From NCBI GenBank assembly GCA_035578905.1, contig JAQJVL010001105.1, forward strand, positions 1-64,000: DNA of 64,000 nucleotides, in the 5' to 3' direction. Below, piece after piece: positions 32,046 to 42,761 of this stretch. The translations under genes and the position numbers were made by a program. Origin of the DNA: Stictocephala bisonia. Taxonomy: Eukaryota; Arthropoda; Insecta; Hemiptera; Membracidae. How positions within the stretch are numbered: the first letter of the stretch is position 1; every line of letters starts with the position of its first letter. The notes under the pieces are model-generated. The model was not told the DNA's origin. It was given only the letters and a program-made list of their open reading frames with translations, and did not search any database.

Positions 32046-32335
32046 GATTTGGGATTTTAGTGGCTGTTCTGTGAAGGCTTGAGTCATGGTCGACCTTTAC
32101 CGAGTTGGAGGATTAACGAGAGTCTCAAATGGAGATTAGTAGGTCTCAAATGAAGACCCTAGTGGAGGTTGGGATGCATTAGTCTCAGATTGGCACGGAA
32201 ATGAAGCCCTGGCTTAGTGAGATATGAAGGGGAATCCTTGAATTCAGAGGGAAGGGGAAGAGGAAGTTAGTTGGTAGGGGAAGATTTCACCAGGTAGAGG
32301 TTAGTCTAGGATGAGGTGACGTAATTTTATTTGGC
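32046..32335 (+). other. G-rich flank of the 142-bp satellite
   Basis: Purine-rich single-copy sequence with GGGGAAG and GAGG motifs. No frame with a domain was found. It ends abruptly in AT-rich DNA near 32335. Confidence 0.4.
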
Positions 32336-32877
32336 CTGATTATCGGTATATAATTGATTAACGTTGTAAGATACAATTAACTTGAGTTACTTTTAAAGAC
32401 TAAGTTAATTTAATAAAACGTTATAATAGAAAAAAAATAAGAAATACATGTATTAAGATTAAGTATACAAATAAAATTTTAGGTTCATAAACTATTTAAG
32501 GTAGCACTTACAATGAGTTTGCAGTATTTTTTATACAACTGTACATCATTCGAATTTAATACTAAATTTCTCTTTCATTTAAACTATATTTCATAAAATC
32601 AACATAAAAATAGGTTACGTTAGCATAACTGTTGTGAATGTTATGTTTAGGACGACATAATTACTATAAGTTAAATTTAATTGGTTAATATTTTATTTTG
32701 TTGGCGTCTATTTCAGGAAAATTTTAAATTTGTAATAAACGTTTACCATTTTTTTCCATCAAGTTTAACAAAATCAAATTTACAAATTTTCTGGATGAGT
32801 GACTAGCCACTTCTTAACTAGAATCTACATTTTCCGGTAACAACCACGTCTAGGTACTATCTACAATATTTACAAGA

Positions 32878-32922
32878 AACCAGACATTTCGCCCATTCTG
32901 TGATGTAACATCCTCAATGGTT
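32878..32922 (-). ncRNA. Degenerate hammerhead-like motif (PLE-C, left arm)
   Basis: On the - strand stem I AACCA/TGGTT is intact and GAAA is present (32887-32890), but the first core base is changed (TTGAGGA at 32911-32917 instead of CTGAGGA). It is probably inactive. Confidence 0.45.
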
Positions 32923-32990
32923 TCTCTGAGACTCACAGGAATGGTATCGATATGTTTGGGCTGTATGGTCACAAGGTAATGTCTCAGAGA

Positions 32991-33035
32991 AACCACTGAG
33001 GATGCCACATCACAATATGGGCGAAACGTCTGGTT
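32991..33035 (+). ncRNA. Hammerhead-ribozyme-like motif (PLE-C, right arm)
   Basis: Stem I AACCA (32991-32995) pairs perfectly with TGGTT (33031-33035). CTGAGGA is at 32996-33002, GAAA at 33023-33026, and CGTC (33027-33030) ends in the UC cleavage dinucleotide. Stem II is weak, with only GCC/GGC at its base. Confidence 0.55.
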
Positions 33036-33141
33036 ATCTTGTAAATATTGTAGATAGTACCTTGACGCAGTTGTCACCGGAAAATGTAGATTCTAGTTAT
33101 TACACCGGCCACTTAAGCCTAAGTTCTAAGAGCCACTTCTT

Positions 33142-33714
33142 GTGTTCGGTGGCCAATCCATCGTCAATGTACATAACAATTACAATAAAACAAATTGAAG
33201 GATTAAATGTAACCAGTTTTAAATGTCCATCGATTTGTACCTCTAGTATACCATCTGAAGTTTCAGGAGTTTATTCGTAGCTGAATTAGCATATCAAAAT
33301 CATAAAAAATAAAATATGCTTACTCACCCACCATATTGTGCAAATATTTTGACACTGACATTACTCGTTACACCTAACAACACATTACAGGGTAGGTAAT
33401 CTACTTGTTCCTTGTTATTACTGTTTGAACTCTACACAAACAGATCTAACAAACGATAATTTAATCGTAATTAACTCCAGAAAATAATTCCCAGAATTCC
33501 TTCTGGCACCAGGAGGTTCATTTTTTAAAAGCTTAAATGTGTATTCTTTTTGCAACCAAATCTACTTTTATCAGGATCCAGCATTAGAAAAATTGTTTTG
33601 ATGAATAACCTTGACTCTTTGTTGATTAGTTAAAATATTTTTTTTATTTCTTCGTTCAACTTGAACTCAATAGAATTTAAATCCATATCAACACTTACAC
33701 AGCTTACTCATAAC
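33142..33714. other. No gene recognised
   Basis: Unique-looking DNA between the PLE-C insertion and a decayed minisatellite; no supported feature. Confidence 0.4.
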
Positions 33715-33790
33715 CCCCTCCCTCTTACACATACACAAGTATCCACCCTCTTACACGCCCATACACGTAGAGTAGTATTGACCTATTCCC
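33715..33790 (-). repeat. Decayed copy of the 36-bp minisatellite family
   Basis: Read on the - strand it contains 'gtcaatactactctacgtg' followed by 'tatgggcg', matching the 'gtcaataccactgtacg' and 'tatgggtg' landmarks of 11560-11667. Confidence 0.5.
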
Positions 33791-33969
33791 TTTTACACAA
33801 CAATCAAAAGAATAATACTATACATAAAAGTTTTTTTTTTTTAGAGCCATACGTATATTTTAATTTGTTTCTCTCTTTACTTAGAGCATCATTTTTATGG
33901 TTAAAACTTTGTAATATAAATTTAAAAAAAACGAGAAGAATGTTATAAAGTCAAAGTAAAAAAGTACTA

Positions 33970-34050
33970 ATAATAATATGGTGACCAATTTTGTTAAACC
34001 ACGCTTTCCATGCTCAGTGATTCATAAGGAAATGTGAAAGAAAAAATAAA
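33970..34050 (-). mobile_element. Old, decayed PLE-B end
   Basis: It aligns with the family-B end over 'aatatggtgacc', 'aaccacgct', 'gctcagtg' and 'gattcata', with many substitutions. The hammerhead core is no longer intact. Confidence 0.5.
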
Positions 34051-35902
34051 TGTAGAGACGTTTTGAAAGATGATACATTATTATTATAAGGCACTTTATC
34101 GGCGTAATCTGAATGATTAAGCTTACGCTATTTTGTATACTTCGGTAGTTATTACAAATGAGAATGTCTATTTAAAGCAAACATGTTAAGTTCTTTCTAC
34201 TTCAAACAATATAATGTACGTTTGTTCTTAAATGTATAAGTAATTGAATATCTTACAAATAAAACAGTGAAACGTATATTATAAAGTTCTTAATTAATGT
34301 ACGAATTACGTTACAACAATAATGTGGAAAGCAAAATGTATACGTGAGATATTGTGACACAGCGGTAAACCGACATTGTTTCCATGTAATATTTTACACA
34401 CTAAAACCGACTGTGGTCACATGTTGCAGCCGGCATCAACATTGTTTGACCGACAATAACATTTTTAAACTTAATATGTTCACAATCATATATTTCACAA
34501 AGTACTTCTTCACGGTGCACATTTTACTGTGTGTATTGTGTTGATATAAAAAAGTGACCCCTCATTCATTCATTTTTACTTTTTAACATATCATGATTGT
34601 TTAACATTGTGAATGTTTATAAATATAAATATAATACATAAGTTTTAATATTTCACATATTGATAAACCTTTGTTTTATATATCCACTGAAAGTATAAAA
34701 GTAACTATTTCTTAAACAGCAGTACCTGTTTTGCTAAGTAAATCATTATCTTTAATTATTGTATAATATTACGTATAATATTATTTACGCAATTACATGA
34801 ATTTTCAATTTAAACTTACTACAAAAGCATAACAAATATATTAATAAACTACTTGATTATATAAAGGAAAATATTCATTTCAACCAAAATTTTTAGGGTG
34901 AAAAGCATTTTATATATTGCTTTGTTAATATGTTTTTCCCACGATTTCACAAAGTGAAACTGTTACATCAAATATCTTTTTATCTATAATCAATAGTTTT
35001 TCATGTGGCGTCCCAATAATTTGACATATGAAGTCTATCAAATACTTTCATAATATTCTTAGTATATGTAAAACTACCGGTGACCGTGCGATAAAGAACG
35101 TTCTATCACTCTCAATGTCTGGTGAACGTCCGAAATCGAACGGTCAAACATCACTGTGAAAATTTGATTTTATATCGCTATGGCTACGTTTTCCGTCAAA
35201 CTAATCTATACCACTCAAAATTCAGTTAAATTCTGAATCGATTGTTGTCGGTATCGATAATACTATCCACATGACAACTAGATGGAGAGAAGAAGAATCC
35301 ATTGTTTACTATTTCATTTCACCATTTCTTTTGTTAGCATCTGTCAGTAAACTGTTTATTTACATTCTAGTTTGAAGTACTTTATGGGATGGTTTATTAG
35401 AATTGTTAGTGAAATAACTTAAAGGTGTTGTGATATACCTGTTTTTTTTTTCAAGTATAGTTGAAGCATAATTACTTTAAATAAAGTGTTTTTTTTATTT
35501 GGTGTCTTTGTTTAGAGAATTCTAATTTTACATAGGCTTGTAGTGTTTTGTGAGTATTTTGCCATTTGTAAATAGTTGTAAATAGTGTATAATAATTGAA
35601 CATATTATATTTTAGACAATTAATGTCTAGACAATTATCATTATAAATTTATAAATTCCTATAATAAACCCTAAAAACTATACATTTTCTGAAACTTTAT
35701 AAAATTTGGAACACTTGTATATCTTGAAATTGTGAATTGGCTAATGAGTATTAAATTTCCAGGTAGGGTCGTCCCCCAAAAATTTATTTGGTAAAGTTTT
35801 TTTTTAATTTTATGAAAGGAAAAATGTAAACACGTATTAATACTTATGTTATTTCTTTTCAATTAAAACACAGAATCTTACAAGTAAAATGTTATAAAAT
35901 AA
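34051..35902. other. No gene recognised
   Basis: AT-rich DNA with no supported gene. A TATCGATA palindrome occurs near 35254, in a somewhat less AT-rich patch (35080-35300); with no adjacent gene I do not call a promoter. Confidence 0.4.
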
Positions 35903-35979
35903 TACTAAATTTAATAGTACAAGTAAACGTCACACAACACAAATTTATTACAATATAAGCACAAAATGCACAAATATTA

Positions 35980-36022
35980 TGGTGATCGATTTCGGTGAAC
36001 CACGCTCACCTTCCTCAGACCA
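35980..36022 (-). ncRNA. Hammerhead-ribozyme-like motif (PLE-B copy b, left arm)
   Basis: All parts are present on the - strand: stem I TGGT/ACCA, CTGAGGA (36012-36018), stem II GGTGA/TCACC, GAAA (35990-35993), and palindromic stem III TCGA followed by the UC cleavage dinucleotide. This is the best-formed example in the window. Confidence 0.7.
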
Positions 36023-36136
36023 GAGGGATTCACAAAAGAATGGAAAACGGTGTTCAACAACTCAATTTATAGGTTTATGATCACGTGACCCCATTGGCTA
36101 GAATCGTCAAAATGGCGGCTGCTGTGATATTATTGG

Positions 36137-36680
36137 TTAATTCCTATTGTCTGTTACTTCTCTTCTTTTATTCGCTGAAAATACATTATTAAAAACTATT
36201 TCGGAATCAAAATTAACCTGTTCATTCATTAATTTATCACGATCCTTAAATTTTTCTTTAAAAATAAATAACTCTTCCCAAGAATTCATGTTACGACCCT
36301 TCTTACAAAATTTTAGAATATCTACATTTTCATCTATTTTATTCAAACTGTGGGTACAATTCAGAAGGTGTTTAGCTACATTAGATCTTTCAGGTTTATT
36401 ATTTTTAAAAGCAGAGACATGGTTTTTATATCTTTTGCTAAAATTTACAGTCTGACCTATGTAAAACATATTACAATCATTACAGTTAATCCTATATATT
36501 CCTGAATTATTAAATTTATCTTCACTTTCAATATTCGGGTGTAAAATGTTGGACATAGTATTACAAGTCTTAAAAGCTACTGATAAATTGAATTTCTTAA
36601 ATCTATTACCAACTCTTTGTGTAAACGGCCCATTGTAATGGATGGATACATACTTCTTTTGTTCTTTATCGGTAGATATT
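36137..36680 (-). pseudogene. PLE-B GIY-YIG endonuclease C-terminal fragment
   Basis: A - strand frame whose last 139 codons start at Met (36556), but it stays open upstream to about 36680, where it meets the A run. The upstream part reads like the PLE linker after the reverse transcriptase thumb. The GIY-YIG nuclease follows: SGIYRINCNDC, then MFYIGQT, then a basic helix with RYKNH and the conserved WEELFIF segment. In PLEs this nuclease makes the target nick used for integration. The reverse transcriptase itself is missing, so this is a 5'-truncated copy without its own start. Function in this copy is unlikely. Confidence 0.85.
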
Positions 36681-36706
36681 CTAAAAAAAAAAAAAAAAAA
36701 AAAAAA

Positions 36707-36900
36707 TGTGTAAGAAGGGTCGTAACATGAATGCTTGGGAAGAGTTATTTATTTTTAAAGAAAAATGTACGGATCGTGATAAATTATGAATGAACAGGTT
36801 AATTTTGATTCCGAACTAGTTTTTAATAATGTATTTTGAGCGAATAAAAGAAGAGAAGTAACAGACAATAGGAATTAACCAATAATATCACAGCAGCCGC
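36707..36900 (+). pseudogene. PLE-B GIY-YIG fragment in the right arm
   Basis: The inverted partner of 36137-36300. It starts directly after the A run and reads KKGRNMNAWEELFIFKEK, the same end-of-domain segment as the left copy, then hits an in-frame TGA. It is shorter and more damaged than the left copy. Confidence 0.75.
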
Positions 36901-36992
36901 CATTTTGACGATTCTAGCCAATGGGGTCACGTGATCATAGGCCTATAAATTGAGTTGTTGAACACCGTTTTCCATTCTTTTGTGAATCCCTC

Positions 36993-37035
36993 TGGTCTGA
37001 GGAAGGTGAGCGTGGTTCACTGAAATCGATCACCA
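36993..37035 (+). ncRNA. Hammerhead-ribozyme-like motif (PLE-B copy b, right arm)
   Basis: TGGT (36993-36996) pairs with ACCA (37032-37035). CTGAGGA is at 36997-37003, GAAA at 37022-37025 and TCGATC at 37026-37031. Stem II has a G-U pair at its base because of a C to T change at 37021. Confidence 0.65.
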
Positions 37036-37151
37036 TAATATTTGTGCATTTTGTGCTTATATTGTAATAAATTTGTGTTGTGTGGCGTTTACTTGTACTG
37101 TATATGTACCAACACGTATTATGCTAATTAAGAAACTATTACTAAATTTAA

Positions 37152-40100
37152 GTATCAGAAGTATTTTTAAGTATTTTTTAAAAAATATCGTCGTGAAACT
37201 AGGAAAAATAGGCTGCCAATAGAGCGTTTTTAGTTGCCAGTAGTTGGGAAGTTCAATACAAATAAAATAAATATTAATTTTAATTAAAATAAAATTACTT
37301 TTCGAAGAGAAATAAAATCCAATATCAATAGAATAGAGACGTGGCCATCAACAACCTAGTATATAATTTGGAGCTAAACACACTTCTTACCTAGGGGTGA
37401 AATGTATATTTTACTGTTTAATCATTTAGAGTTAATGACGTCTTGGAACGTCATGAAATCACGAGCCTGGAGGAGTAATATTTTGAGCACAAAAATGTTG
37501 GTATGGAGTAAAATACTAAAACAGTAATTTTTGTTTTCATTTTAACCAGTTTTATTGTAAGGTACTAAAAATGGCACAGTTTTAAAAATAAATGAAAGAA
37601 AAAGCAATTAACGAACATTTTAAAATGATTTATTTTTATGAAATATTTGAAAATAGACATGTACAAATAATGCTGCATTGCTGGTATAATATGTCTTTTA
37701 GCTATTTATAATTTATTGTAGAGTTGTAGCTTCACTTTTGAGGTTTCCTCTGTTGACCTTGAAGAATCCGTAGAGGCCGTGGGGAATACGAGACAGTTAG
37801 GCGTAGGGGAAGTTTACGTCCTCAGTGCACCTACGTGTGGCATGGCCTATATATATCTTGTTTGATAATGGCATTCAAAGATTCAGTTTAAATTACGAAA
37901 ATGCAATTTTGCTATTGTTGATGTGGATTTTGTGCATTTAGAATGCATTCAACGTGGTGAAATTTCACAAATTAAAAACGTTTGTTCTATACTTAGTTGT
38001 AGTATTTTCTTGTTACATATTTGAAAAATATTATCAAATCCGTTCTGTTTATAAAACTTTTAAATTATCATGTCCTTATAGTACTTGAAAGCAGACAGTT
38101 ATATATTTTTATAATGCATGAATATTGTTTTAATCAATAAGAATATTTATAGGAAAATAAATTAAAAGAATATTTCTGGGACTTTTCATTTTAAAGCAAT
38201 TATTTTTCAACACTAACAACTTCTTATACAAAATTATATGTATAGTATGTTTAAATACATTTTTATTCTTTATTTTTTTTTTATTTATTTAATCTTATCA
38301 CTCTAAATTTGATATTAGTTTACATTTTGATAGTGATTGTAATCGAGATGCCTCACTTGCAAACATTTATTTAATTTTGTAATTATTTCAAATTATATTC
38401 AGAACAAACAATCCTTCAAGAATTAATAGTTATCTATTATTTTCAGGTTTATTTAACATTTTGCTTGCAGAGCACAGCTGATTGAATGACGTAAGGAGGA
38501 AATAAAAATGTTAAAACTATATGTTATTGACATATTGGTAAAAGAATCATTAGATTAGCTGCAGATAACAGTCCAAAGTCAAGAATCGTTTTCACATTTA
38601 GATTTTTAGTAATTGTTGGTTTATCGCCTCTAATATAATAGCTAACAACCCAACTGAAAACACCTTTCCTAATTGGTCTTATAAATTCACACTAGCTTAT
38701 TCGGTAAAAGGCTATAAAAACCTATTAAATGTTATAATTTTTTTTATTAATTTCTTATCTTTTTATAATTGTTTACTAAATTACATATACAACTACCAAA
38801 GTTTTAATTTGTATTGAAAAAAGAAAATTTGTTATAATTATTTGTAAAAACCCCTTCGATAAATATAAAAAATTAATATTTCATGATATTTTAAGTATAT
38901 TTAAGATATGCTCTGCACTATAAACATTCATGATTTTTAAAAAAATAAGAAAGCAATTTAGTCAAAACATAAAAATCACCTTACAGAATTTTTCTAAACA
39001 TTGGTACGTTATGACAAGAGAGGCTTATCACCTTAATGGGTGATCAACGATAAAGGGAGGTGGGTGGTTATGACGTAGATGATACAGACACCTGCCGCTA
39101 AAAGTGAGGCTGGCAGCTGATAGCATCTAATGATATTGGGACCTTAACGTCTAGCAAAGTGGTGCAGTTATTTCAATCGAATAATTTACTACTGAAAGCT
39201 GTGTCTAATGAAAGTATGACAACATTAATTGTATGTTCAAGAACTTAACATATAATTTATTAAATCTGTTCATATCCATGTTTTAAGTACTCTGTCTGTT
39301 TAAAACTGAAATGTTTACCGTCAAAACACTCAAATTTCAGTAAGCGAGGAACTTTTCTTTGATGTCAGAACTATTTTACACATGTAATTGTTTTAGAAAA
39401 AACATTGAACAACACTTTTTATTTCAAGCAACATTCTGTAGGGTTATTAGTTTAGCCTTGAGAGTGATGAAAGATAAAATTAAATTTTCTGGATCGCTTT
39501 AACTGTATCCATCCATAAAAAGTAAAATAAAATATGTCCAGTTTATTTTTGAAACTGACGGATAAGTTTAAAGTGTGCTTAAATGGAATATCAAATTGTA
39601 TAATCGATTGTTAATGAGTATAGTTTATATAGTACTGCCAAATATACATTCAATTCAAACCCAATCAAATAACTTTTATTTAAAAATGTTTAATTCATTT
39701 ATATTGAAATAGAATATAGAAAAGTGAAAGTTCATTTCCCTCGTAAGCTCAGATGATAAGGAATGACCGCTGGGTCTAGCCGTGACGTCACAGACCCCTC
39801 TAAACGTCTATAATCCATAACTGCATTACAGGAAGTATTCCAGCCTCCTCTTTACTAATCTTGTGTATGTACAACACGTGTAACAAACATATGTCTTTTG
39901 AAATTGAACTTTACTAATGTTGTAGAAATTATAATCTTTAAGCGATTTTATGCGTTTATTACTTAAATACAGCCTAGTTGTTTTAATGCGTAATCTTTAA
40001 CTGACGTTGTGTATTGTATCATTACAGTCACTGTAGTTGTGTTCAAGCAAGTGAGGTTAAAGTTTTGTACAACAAATAGATATAATGGGACTTCTGTATG

Positions 40101-40820
40101 ACATGACAAGGATAATTAGGTTACCATTCTCCTGTGATGTTCAAAGCTCATCTGAGACAAGTATGCATTAGTGAAACTAGGAGTCCTGTGACGTCATAGC
40201 AGCATGGAGACGTCACATATTAGTGCCTAAGCATTACTAGTACTCTTGTAGCATTTAACGTAAAATATTTAAATATATAAATGTTTAGAACATGTTGTTT
40301 TTTTTTTACTTTAGTAAAATTTAACATTTTTTAAGTATAACAATATTAGGGTAAAAACTACAGTAACAATATCAATATCATATTCATCTCTGTTTTTTTT
40401 TTTTTTTTTTTTCATAAGAAGAATAATACACTATTTTCCTTTCATACAACTAGTTTTAGCATCAGAGGGCTATCAATGTATAATTTTAACTAAAGTAAAC
40501 AATAATCATGGTAGATTTACAAAATTAGGCTAAACACCAAGCACTAAATCAATAAACTGTTAATTAAATTATAACTATAAGGTATAATAACGTATGTAAC
40601 AGTCGTATTTAACATCAGAGTACAAAATATATTTAAAGTATTAAGAAAAGCTTTCTATATTAAAATATATGTTTATATCCATTTCCCTCAGACAAAATTG
40701 TAGAAAGATAATACATTCGTTATTCATTCAAAACCAACGAGATAATAGTCTTGTGAATGTATTACGAAATTCCCATAAAGATAGCCTATTTTCAAATATG
40801 TCAAAGAAAGAATTTTACAC
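37152..40820. other. No gene recognised
   Basis: Unique AT-rich DNA. Two TGACGTCA palindromes (39783-39790, 40189-40196) and homopolymer T runs (about 40298 and 40395-40412) are the only landmarks. Confidence 0.45.
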
Positions 40821-40824
40821 ATAT

Positions 40825-40876
40825 AGTAGGTCAATTAGTAAGACATCAGATTGTGGAAGTCCAAGGTTCCAAATTT
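40825..40876 (+). other. tRNA-like sequence (possible SINE head or tRNA pseudogene)
   Basis: It contains an A-box-like TAGGTCAATTAGT (40825-40837), then 'gacatcagattgtgg', then a B-box-like AGGTTCCAAATT (40864-40875), with tRNA-like spacing. No complete cloverleaf is possible. It is compatible with a tRNA-derived SINE head or a decayed tRNA pseudogene. Confidence 0.4.
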
Positions 40877-40969
40877 AGAAGACATTAAATCTCTTTCCTC
40901 TGGGTAAAATTCGCACGAAAAAGTTCTTTACTTATCACAGTAAAATATAATGTATTACCTTGAATGAAA

Positions 40970-41058
40970 GGTTCGAACGATATAACAAGGTAACGTTGTA
41001 AAGCAACGAGCGTGGCTGTTCCTTAGATAGGTGACCAGTTTGAGAACCCGTCCTTGCA
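40970..41058 (+). pseudogene. 5S rRNA-like sequence (5S-derived SINE head or 5S pseudogene)
   Basis: It follows the 3' two-thirds of animal 5S rRNA in order: GGTTC, CGAT, 'taaagcaacgagcg' (5S box A region), CTTAGATAGGTGACC (intermediate element and start of box C), then 'tttgagaaccc' (box C end). These are the TFIIIA/Pol III internal promoter elements. Several substitutions show it is not a functional 5S gene. The sequence continues with an unrelated body to about 41140, which favours a SINE. Confidence 0.55.
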
Positions 41059-41140
41059 CACAGCCCATCTCCCCGGTCACTGGTAGTGGTTGGGATGTCA
41101 CTCTTAAGTCAGGTTGTGTTAGCTTGTCTTCTCAATCATA

Positions 41141-42759
41141 ATTTCACCAAGTAAAGTTAGAAAACTGTAAATTGTTTTTAAAATAATTCAAGAAGATAGA
41201 CACATTTTCCAGAAGTTTTATCTAGGGCATGATATTTTTCCAAATAGCTCGTAATTGAGTTATAGTTTCATAGGTATTGTCAGGTCCATAACAATTCTTG
41301 ATTTTGCATGTGTAATAATATATTCTGTACTGAATGTAATATAGGTGTTACTAGAATAGCATAAACAAGGACAAAACTACTTAGGACAACGTTTTGAAGA
41401 AAAATACATACCAATTAGAAAGGATTTGTAGATTATATCATTTTACAAGTTTCTTTAAAAAAAGAAGAGCTACAGTAATGTCCCAGACCCTTTACAAAGT
41501 CCTCAGTCTTCATAATCAATATGCCTTCTTACTAATTTAAAGGTTGTTAAATGAATCTCTTATTTTAATTTGGGCACTTTATAAGAAAACGTATAAGTTC
41601 TCGAGAACTAAGATATTAATCAGTCATAAGAAATAATTGTATTTTACAGCCTAAAGTATAAAGTAAAGATAAATTTAATTATAGTCTTGATTTTCATGTT
41701 TATAAAATTATAATTTCACATCTACAACAATCTTATTGTTAACAAAAAATTCCTATACAAACAAATGCTCATAAAAGAATTGAAGGAATATAATATTCTT
41801 GAGTCCCTTTGTACTTATACAAGGACACATTTTATAAGTTGTGAAGACCTGAATATAGTTACAGGTTCTTAGTATTTAAGGGCAAATGTCCTGCTAAAAT
41901 TATATTTACAAAATAGGTCTTAAATTCTGAGAGAAATATATTTGAAAAATAAAAAAAAAAAAAAAACATGCTGCCACCTGTGACCTAAAAAATCAAACAA
42001 TATAGATCCGTATTATTTTTCATCATTATGACCTTGTAAAAGAAAAACAGGCGTTTAGTACTATGGACCTGATTCTCTATTCAGGACTTACATTGTGTAT
42101 TTTTATACGGATATTAGACGTTTAAGACTACATATGGCATTTTTAACCAAGACTCAGGAGAGTAAATTAAAAATAAGAGGTGTTCAGTATTAAATATATA
42201 ATTTCACAATACAATATTTTTTATTTTGAAAAAACCGAACGAATCATCCTTAGTAATATTTTTTTTATAGTTTACTCCATTTATTGCAACAATTTTTAAA
42301 ATGGGAACACTTGTTTTTGGTTCATCTACTTTTTGATTTGAACTCAAATCGTTTGCGAGTATAGAGGCTGAAACGTAATTGATCTTACATATGCAGTTAA
42401 TGTCTTGGAAAACTCTGTTTCGTTTTAATATTCCCCGTGATTTATGTAAAATGGTCTAACGATGTTATTTATTAACTTTTGTGGCCTATATATATATATA
42501 TATATAATTTGTTAAGTAATAATAGCCTACTATTTAAAGATAGTAGTATATTTTTATACAGTATCTTTTGCAATATAGTGAAATCTACTATTTTAGCAGT
42601 CTTCAGGTCACGTTGCTTCTGGTAGAAAATTGCTCCGTCTGAGATTCAAATAATTGTTGATAACGTCAGTTACTTGAGTGGACGTCAACTAAACTCATTC
42701 TTTACTTTTAAAAGTAGTTATAGAATCAAATTGTTAAAGTATGAGTTGTTACTGAAATA
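41141..42759. other. No gene recognised
   Basis: AT-rich DNA with an A run (about 41950-41966) and a (TA)n tract (about 42488-42507); otherwise nothing supported. Confidence 0.45.
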
Positions 42760-42761
42760 TA

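Larger units (their letters stand above)
32816..33130. mobile_element. Palindromic Penelope-like element, family C
   Basis: Inverted arms 32816-32933 and 32980-33098 are joined by a 46-bp spacer. A right-hand tail of about 32 bp has no partner on the left, as in family B. A perfect 11-bp direct repeat, AGCCACTTCTT, flanks the unit (32805-32815 and 33131-33141). The arms contain hammerhead-like cores. No coding sequence is present; the frames at 32850-33077 and 33002-33280 simply run through the arms. Assignment to PLEs is inferred from structure and ribozyme motif, since no reverse transcriptase is present. Confidence 0.7.
35915..37139. mobile_element. Palindromic Penelope-like element, family B, copy b
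   Basis: The left arm (- orientation) starts at 35915 and the right arm (+ orientation) is 36707-37139. They pair over about 35915-36307 and 36708-37104, and the right arm again has an unpaired tail of about 35 bp. A perfect 12-bp direct repeat, TACTAAATTTAA, flanks the unit (35903-35914 and 37140-37151). The left copy is longer and retains the GIY-YIG region; the copies meet at a run of 24 A (36683-36706). Both arms carry a hammerhead core. Confidence 0.9.

Noticed and set aside
33002..33280. 92-codon + strand frame and its - strand neighbour at 32850-33077
   Set aside because: Both run through the inverted arms of the PLE-C insertion, and the first crosses the target-site duplication, so they are not conserved coding units.
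39740..39790. tRNA-like stretch 'aagctcagatgataagg' followed by 'gctgggtctagcc'
   Set aside because: The spacing and arms do not allow a cloverleaf and the box matches are too weak.
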